A stretch of 64,000 nucleotides of DNA. Origin: Miscanthus floridulus. Taxonomy: Eukaryota > Streptophyta > Magnoliopsida > Poales > Poaceae. Of this stretch, positions 57,695 to 64,000 are shown piece after piece. Position numbers and translations under genes: made by a program. The stretch covers positions 85,321,844 through 85,385,843 of the forward strand of contig NC_089598.1 of the NCBI RefSeq assembly GCF_019320115.1, read 5' to 3'. How positions within the stretch are numbered: the stretch's first letter is position 1; each line of letters starts with the position of its first letter. The notes beneath the pieces were generated by a model. The model saw only the letters and a program-made list of their open reading frames with translations. It did not search any database and was not told where the DNA came from.

Positions 57695-60021
57695 TGAAAG
57701 GACCTAGGATGCCGCCTAGAGGGGGGTGAATAGACGTTTCTGAAAATTAACACATTTAAATGCGAAAACAATTAGTAAAGGGAGTTTCCAAAATGGAAAC
57801 TCCAAATAAAGAGTAACACCACCCCTCACAAGTTAGCCACACAGTATACAAGGTATAAAGAATATATCTAGAAGCTACAATCCTACAGCACAAAGTTAGA
57901 ACTGCGAATAAATATTTTCAGCACAGAGCTCTAATACCGGACGTGTCCGGTATGCACGGTTTCTGCAGAATAGCCCCGAACTTGCTCCTTTCGATTTCTA
58001 TCTTCAAACCAAACTGTAGGTACCTACTAGAGATATCAATATACACAGAGAACCTGCACAAGAGCTGGAGCAACACAAATTTCAAATGAAATGCGAATTG
58101 AGACACGATATTTGTTTTACCGAAGTTCGAACTCGTTCGAGTCCTACTCTCCGTTGAGGGGGCTACGGGCGACCCAGTGAAGGTCAGCCCTAGAGGGTAC
58201 CACGAAGGTCACTCTAGCCGGAGTCTTTTCCAACTCATTTTCCTCCTTCCACTAGTTGATTCCGAGGCGGCGGAATCGACCGTTACAAACTTTCCGAGGC
58301 ACACCACAATCTCTCGGGTGCTCTCCGGCGACGCCTAGCCATCTAGGACCGAAGAGTCTAAGAGTAACAAATGCGAATCACGAGATTGACAATATGCACA
58401 AGTGCTCAAGTGGTTGGATTGCTCTCTTTTTGAATTTCACTCAACCCACAATTTGATTTGGCAAATTTAATCAATCACTCACTAAGAGAGGGTTGGGAGA
58501 GTTGGCAAGGCTCAAAAACATGTGTGGCAACCAGTAGAATCAGCAGCCTCTAAAGGTGGAGGCTTGGGGTATTTATAGCTCACTTGTAAAAACTAGCCGT
58601 TTTATAGCCGTTGCCATACCGGACAGCATACCGGACACGTCCAGTATGACTCACACTGCCCCAACGGTAACTAAGTTACAGTGACAATGTGAAGTGCCGG
58701 AACTCCCGACCATCGAAACTCCCGACTCACGTCGGAACTCCCGACCCTCAGCAAATTTAAAAACCATGTAACTGAGTTAAACAATGTGAGGTGTCGGAAC
58801 TCCCGACACATGCCGGAACTTCCGACCGTTGGAACTCCCAACTCACGTCGGAACTCCCGACCCTCAAGGCTTTTGAAAACTAGCCGTTGGCCTCTGGTCG
58901 TGCATACCGAACACGTCCTGTATGAATAACGAACACGTATGGTATGACCACCACATTGAACTCTCCAAGACAGTTAAAGCGCGAGACGTCGGAACTCCCA
59001 ACCATTGCCGGGACTCCCGGCCGTCGGGACTCCTGACCATCGGAACTCCCGACTCACGTCGGAACTCCCGACAAACCAACCCGAGAACAACAATTTTACC
59101 ACTGCTGGGTAAATACCGGACATGTCCGGTATTGCCAGACCAGCAAAAATAAAGTTAGCTCTTTTATCGCTCAAATACTCAAAACTCATATGGGTTGGCT
59201 TGAGCACTTATGAAACATTATCTATCAACATGATGCATCCCTCTTAATAGTACAACATACCTATTAAACTCAAGATTAAAGAAAAAACGAATTTATATCG
59301 CTTGAGTTGACCTCTTTTGAATTAATGCCGTCTCTTTCGATCTTCATCAAATAAGGGTGCCAACATGTTGATATTGATCTTTACACTTGAGCATAGCCAT
59401 CTTGAGCACGTGACTTGATTCCATTCATCAAATATGAATAACTCCAAAATATATCAAGTCACTTCCATCAAACACTCCAATAGTGATTTGATCTTCCACA
59501 TAAACGTGGCCATCATAGTTTGATTAGTACCTCAACTAAATGTAAGTACTTCCTTCTTCACCCTAGCTAGTTCTTCGGCCGCCAAGCCGTCGCTTGCCCT
59601 TCACCCTTGCTTTGTACCTCGAAGCCTTTCCTTGCTATCTTCACCATCTCAAGCCATCAAGTCACATCTTGTGTTGAATCATCCATTCATGTATTGTTAT
59701 CTTTTTCATTTCCATTTAGCAAGCTTCAAATATGAGGCCATTCCATATACAATCCCTTATGTCTCATTAATTAATTCTTACAAGCTTGCTTTCACATAGT
59801 AAATGGAAATCCCACAATAAACAAGCCCTTTACATGAATTCTATTTGCATTGTTGTCATGTGCTTGAACTAGATTGTTTATACAACAAAACATCATTTTG
59901 GCTTTCATTAAGTACCTGTGAGATAACCTATTACCTGTCTACACTTAGCAAACGGGTTAGTCATTTAATCACGTTGTCATTCAATCATCCAAAACCCACT
60001 AAAGGGCTAGATGCACTTTCA
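57695..60021 (-). repeat. 5' LTR (element sense) of the inner element
   Basis: 2,327 bp, 84 bp longer than its partner, partly through extra palindrome and CTCCCGAC units near 58616-58745 and 59113. A minus-strand TATA box lies at about 58567-58580. Confidence 0.9.
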
Positions 60022-60026
60022 ATATG

Positions 60027-60871
60027 ACCATGTTTGGCGCATGGTATGGAGAGGTAGGAGACCAGCAAGGGTGTCTAAGTCAATAAGGAGGTCCGAGGCT
60101 AATTTGGTTAGAGTTCCCGAGGTGGAGGCCCAAGGCAACTCAAGTTCAAGTTTGCCTCGGCCTCTAGGACCAATCTGCCTTAAACTGTTCACCTAGGACG
60201 TATCCGGACTCCGTTTTCGATGATCCATATATGGATAGAAAGCTAATTTGATAAGAAAGCCAATCCAAGTGGTCTCACATCAAAAGCTCTTCGGAATCAA
60301 CAGGAATCGTCGAAACAAGTCAGCGTTCAGAATCTGCTAGGGTGCTGCGACACCGTCTTTTGGTCCGTTGGACTGTGTATCATGTTTGGGCCCATTAGGG
60401 GGCGCGTCCAGGGGGGTGATGCCCAAGACTCTATAAATAGAAGCTGTCGCTCTCCTTAGGATTTGGGTTTTATTTTGTTCTTGATTTCCTCGTGAAACAG
60501 ACATCGTTTTGCTGCAACTGTCGCCGCTAAGGCCGCTTGCTGTGAACCAGGGCCCCAGTTCTTGATCTTGTTCTCCTGTGGCGATTAGTCCTTTCGAATA
60601 AAGACTTGAACTCCTTCTTATTTTCATAAGCCTCATATTTATTTGCAATTTCAGATTACGTTCATCTCGTTCTTGCTTGTGTTCTCGATTTGCTTGCAGG
60701 AAAGCCTTCTCGGCGAGGTCAATCACGTTCGCGTGGTTGATAACCAAAGGAGCAGTGGTGTAACGGTTACGGGGGTCCGAATCAATCTTGGTTCGAAGCC
60801 TAGATCATGAACGTCGAGTCTCCACCAATCGACACTATCATACTTTTCGAAAGATCGGGCCTAAGTCTACA
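60027..60871 (+). repeat. Second fragment of the outer 5' LTR
   Basis: Continues ACCATGTTTGGCGCATGG directly after the inner element's target duplication. TATA box CTCTATAAATAGA at about 60430, AATAAA near 60598. It ends at CTACA before the PBS. Confidence 0.9.
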
Positions 60872-60876
60872 TCAAG

Positions 60877-60889
60877 TGGTATCAGAGCC
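60877..60889 (+). other. Primer binding site of the outer element (iMet)
   Basis: TGGTATCAGAGCC, the standard initiator-Met site, five bases after the LTR. Confidence 0.9.
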
Positions 60890-62119
60890 CTTGTTGCCCG
60901 TTAGGTATAATTTTGTTTTCCCCTTTAGATTGTAGCTATTTTTGCATTACCTATAGTCCACAAAAAGCCAAAAAAAATATACCGCCACATATTTCCTATC
61001 CTATAACCTTATTGTGCCATGCAATTTCGTTTCTGTTTCGCGTTGTTGAATTTGTGTCCTAGGTCAAGTTCTGGTTGCTGGTTTTAAATTGTTTTTTAGT
61101 CCAGTTTATGTTTTTCCCTTTGTTTTTCATCATAATCCGTGAACACCTTCAAGTCTTGCTGTGTTTCCTTTGTTTCCATCAAACCTTAGTCCACGACATC
61201 TAATTTGTTATACTTGTCTTCACTGTTTCCATCAAATCCTTACTGCCGTGACCAATTTTGCGCGCATTGTTCCCGTTCTGTCCTCTAATTCGGAGTGCAT
61301 TCGTAAAACTAGTCTAGTTTTCGCATACGAACTCGGATTTCGACGTTCCATATATCAAAATCGATCAGAAAACAAATTCGGATCCGTCCATCCACTATTT
61401 TGTCGAGGTCGGAGATTTTTATTTTGGTCAAAAAGTGGTCACAAGATCCTCTTTTCGTGATCATAAGTTTTTGTCGATTTTGAGCACTTCTTCTAAAATT
61501 TCCACAAGCCATGCCTTTCACTTGTTTAAGCTCATATTTTCTATAGTTACTTCTTTTGTGGTCCTAAGTAAAGGAAAAATATCAAAAAAATAAAGAGAAA
61601 AAGTCGAAATTTCCCCAAAAAAACAACGACAGTCCAAAAAAATAGAAAAAAGAGAGGGGCAAAAGAGGAACAATATCTAAAGGAGCACATAGAGAGCGCC
61701 ATTTGAGCTGTGTTTGCGTGTGCTGATTTCTGCCTTGTTCCTAATCATATTCCTGCTGTTTTCATCACTTGATACATCTGGTACTTGGAACGTTAATAGG
61801 CCAGCAACTAAGATAAGTACTCGGGATACTTATTCAGCTTTGCTATTCAGTTGCGACTATTGTTATTCCTTGCTACTATATTGTGCCTGTCCAAGCTCCC
61901 CTTTCTTCTAACCAAGTATAGGTTCGCCTTGCAACTGTTACACTCAAGCTACAACGGTATCACAGTCATCGACCGATTGCACCGCCTGTTGCTTTGGTAA
62001 GAACACTTGTAAGACCGTGGTAAGACGCTTGAGAGTTGAGTGGCTTGTTTTTCCTTGTCCACAACCTAAGTAGTTGATAGGGATAATACTTTTGTGTTGT
62101 CTTTTGCTGTCTTCTAACA
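60890..62119 (+). other. Untranslated leader of the outer element
   Basis: T-rich, then A-rich near 61560-61640. No convincing gene. Confidence 0.55.
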
Positions 62120-62896
62120 ATGACAGGTTGTTCGTATCCACCAACTTATTATGGTATAGGTGCTGATGAGTACATGGAGTGGGAAATTGCCATAGATAAC
62201 ATATTTGCTACTCGCTTTATGTGTCCAAGGAGGAAGATAAAAAATGCAGCTAGTGTTTGGCGACATTCTGCTTTATCTTGGTGGGAGTCTTTAGATCCTT
62301 CTGATAAGCCTCAAACTTGGAATGATACGAAACTCCTTATGCGAGAAACCTTTGTTAATTCATCTCCTGTTTTGAGTTCATATGCTGAGGTGCACCATTT
62401 AGAGAAAGAGTCTGTTGTTGTTCCTCTTGCTATGACTAACCTTCTGCAGGATAATGTACATAAGCGAGAGGATGACATGGAAGAAAATGAGGAGCTCACA
62501 ACCTCATATGCAAATTCAGAACCATCACTTCACAATGCACCTATTACTCCTGCTGAACATGAGAGCAAAGGTAATGCTCATGATGCTAAACTCACGGAAG
62601 GTGAGAGTTCTCTTGATGTGCTGAATTTTTCCACCAATCATGCTATGATAGAGCTAATTTTAATGGAGCCTTCGCTTGATTTACCTTTGTCACAAGAAGA
62701 TTTGCTTGATGTTTCTTGTGACGAAGATGACTTCCATGATGATATTTATGTTATACCCATGCAATCATTGAAGAATGATCATGCTATATGTGTGGTGAAA
62801 TCGAGCACTTGTGCTGAAAATAGACTTGTTATTCATAATGCTAGTGAAGTTGATGAGCTGAAATTGTTCTTCTTTAAATACTTTGGGTTACATTGA
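62120..62896 (+). CDS. Gag-like protein of the outer element
   Basis: 258 codons open without interruption, ATG at 62120. EYMEWEIAIDNIFATRFMC and SWWESLDPSDKPQTWNDTK match the retrotransposon gag core, with the conserved Trp-rich patch. The C-terminal two thirds is acidic and Ser-rich (EEDD-type segments) and lacks a zinc knuckle. A full-length gag would be longer, so this is a shortened gag or a gag fused to other sequence. It would supply, or interfere with, particle assembly of a partner element. No pol follows. Confidence 0.7.
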   Translation: MTGCSYPPTYYGIGADEYMEWEIAIDNIFATRFMCPRRKIKNAASVWRHSALSWWESLDPSDKPQTWNDTKLLMRETFVNSSPVLSSYAEVHHLEKESVVVPLAMTNLLQDNVHKREDDMEENEELTTSYANSEPSLHNAPITPAEHESKGNAHDAKLTEGESSLDVLNFSTNHAMIELILMEPSLDLPLSQEDLLDVSCDEDDFHDDIYVIPMQSLKNDHAICVVKSSTCAENRLVIHNASEVDELKLFFFKYFGLH

Positions 62897-63444
62897 ATTT
62901 TATGTTCTGTGTAATCTTAGTTCTTTAGAGGAGAAACTTTATGCATATGTTGATTTGCCATGATTCTCTAGACATACATATCATGTTTTTGGCAAATATA
63001 ACAACAAGGGACAATATATGATACATCGAGTATACATTCGTAGTAATATGAATTTTCCTTTTGTTGTATAAGATTATGATCATTTAGAGGGCAACCATAA
63101 TAATACAAATATTTTCTCATGTTTCTCAAAAAAATAAGTTCACTTCCAAGAAGGGGAGCATTGTTGGTTGCTACCTATGTCTGCTAGACCATCTATTCCT
63201 TCATTGTCTTTGGTTAGTTCTAATCTTTTGCAGGATAGTGTTGGCATATATCGTGTGCATTCGGATCATGAAGTCTACATGCTTGCTGAAATTTTTATAC
63301 AAGATGACATGCTAGAAACTTGAAAACATAGTCACGTTCCTTCTCATAATTATTTCAGTTCTCTTTGTCTTCGCACCCCCATTCTCCTTTGTGTTGTGCA
63401 GGATCAGTTTTAAGCACAATTGACGCCGAAGACGGCTTTTCATC
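62897..63444 (+). other. 3' internal part of the outer element
   Basis: Non-coding in plus sense, with short broken frames after the gag stop that may be worn coding sequence. Confidence 0.4.
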
Positions 63445-63457
63445 AAGAAGGGGAGGA
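63445..63457 (+). other. Polypurine tract of the outer element
   Basis: AAGAAGGGGAGGA directly before the 3' LTR. Confidence 0.85.
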
Positions 63458-64000
63458 TGATGAGGACATGACACCCATGCATATGACCATGTTTGGCGCA
63501 TGGTATGAAGGGGTAGGAGGCCAGCAAGGGTGTCCAAGTCAAGAAGGAGGTCCGAGGCTAATTCGGTTCGAGTCCCCAAGGTGGAGGCCCAAAGCAACTC
63601 AAGTTCGAGTCTGTCTCGGCCTCCAGGGTCAGTCTGCCTTAAACTGGTCACCCAGGACACATCCGGACTCCGTTTCGACGATCCATATATTGATGGAAAT
63701 CTAATTTGATAAGGAAGCCAATCCAAGTGGTCTCACATCAAAAGCTCTTCGGAATCAACGGGAATCGTCGAAACAAGTCAGCATTCAGAATCTGTCAGGG
63801 TGCTGCGGCACTGTCTTTTGGTCCGTTGGACTATATATCGTTTTTGGGCCCATTAGGGGGCTTGTCCAGGGGGTGATGCCCAAGACTCTATAAATAGAAG
63901 TCATCGCTCTCCTTAGGGTTTGAGTTTTATTTAGTTCTTGATTTCCTTGTGAAACAGACATCGTTTTGCTGCAACTGTCGCCGCCAAGGCCGCTTGCTGT
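63458..64000 (+). repeat. 3' LTR of the outer element (cut by window end)
   Basis: Matches 48882-48909 joined to 60027 onward. It keeps the uninterrupted CATATGACCATG where the inner element inserted in the other LTR. TATA box at about 63888. Confidence 0.93.

Larger units (their letters stand above)
48910..60021 (-). mobile_element. Inner non-autonomous Copia-type LTR retrotransposon, minus orientation
   Basis: 11,112 bp between perfect ATATG duplications (48905-48909 and 60022-60026). LTRs run TGAAAGGACC...CACTTTCA. On the minus strand the order is 5' LTR (60021-57695), PBS, gag with zinc knuckles, about 2 kb non-coding, a second ORF of unknown role, PPT, 3' LTR (51152-48910). No protease, integrase or reverse transcriptase is seen. 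The gag resembles Copia gag (UBN2/DUF4219 type), and the long LTRs with scattered CCGGAC-type palindromes recall SIRE/Maximus-group elements of grasses. Confidence 0.88.
48882..64000 (+). mobile_element. Outer gag-only LTR retrotransposon, truncated by window end
   Basis: The 5' LTR starts TGATGAGGACATGACACCC at 48882, is interrupted at 48909 by the inner element, resumes at 60027 and ends CTACA at 60871. An iMet-type PBS follows, then a single gag-like ORF, a PPT and the start of the 3' LTR at 63458. The internal region is only about 2.6 kb and lacks pol, so it depends on another element for replication. This matches the gag-only (TR-GAG) class of plants. The 3' end is outside the window, so no target duplication can be checked. 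Confidence 0.85.

Noticed and set aside
48910..60021. CRISPR-like array from regularly recurring palindromes
   Set aside because: Spacing is irregular, there are no cas genes, and the sequence is plant nuclear DNA within a retrotransposon.

Overview
This window is plant nuclear DNA from a grass, most likely a panicoid (sorghum, sugarcane or Miscanthus type). The grounds are intron-bearing genes with plant splice sites, GC-rich exons in AT-rich surroundings, TTA-flanked Tourist/Harbinger-type elements, a CACTA transposon with CACTGCCGGTTT-type subterminal repeats, and a Tat-lineage Ty3/gypsy element with a spliced antisense gene. The species is inferred and cannot be read from the sequence.

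Layout. 1-476 is the 3' end of a multi-pass membrane protein gene. 1403-3665 is a Harbinger-like element with long inverted ends and an LTR-like transcription unit inside. 3755-5556 (minus) is an apparently intact seven-exon lipid phosphate phosphatase gene with MITEs just upstream. 6878-21263 is a complete but decayed 14.4-kb Ty3/gypsy element (LTRs, PBS resembling tRNA-Asp, gag, pol, spliced antisense gene, PPT). 21264-24472 holds small elements and a LINE-type fragment. 24473-26070 is a GDSL esterase/lipase gene broken by a frameshift, a lost splice acceptor and a 220-bp insertion. 26395-28800 has an RNase H fragment, MITEs and TA microsatellites. 29344-44574 is a 15.2-kb CACTA element with exact ACA target duplication, carrying a TNP2 gene, a second transposase gene ending in a Ulp1-like protease domain, a third spliced gene I do not recognise, and six tRNA-like box A/box B units. 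44575-48881 has two small elements and possible leader exons. 48882 to the window end is a retrotransposon nest: a gag-only element whose 5' LTR was split by an 11.1-kb non-autonomous Copia-type element in the opposite orientation.

How it fits together. Only the phosphatase gene looks like an intact host gene. The other large coding stretches are mobile-element genes, nearly all with in-frame stops. Many stops are TAG where the protein context predicts Gln (CAG) or Trp (TGG), as expected from methylation-linked cytosine deamination in silenced plant elements. The most unusual content is in the CACTA element, where each of three genes is preceded by its own cluster of subterminal-type repeats and tRNA-like modules recur beside those clusters, and in the Copia-type element, where about 17 copies of a 20-bp palindrome are scattered through LTRs and interior.
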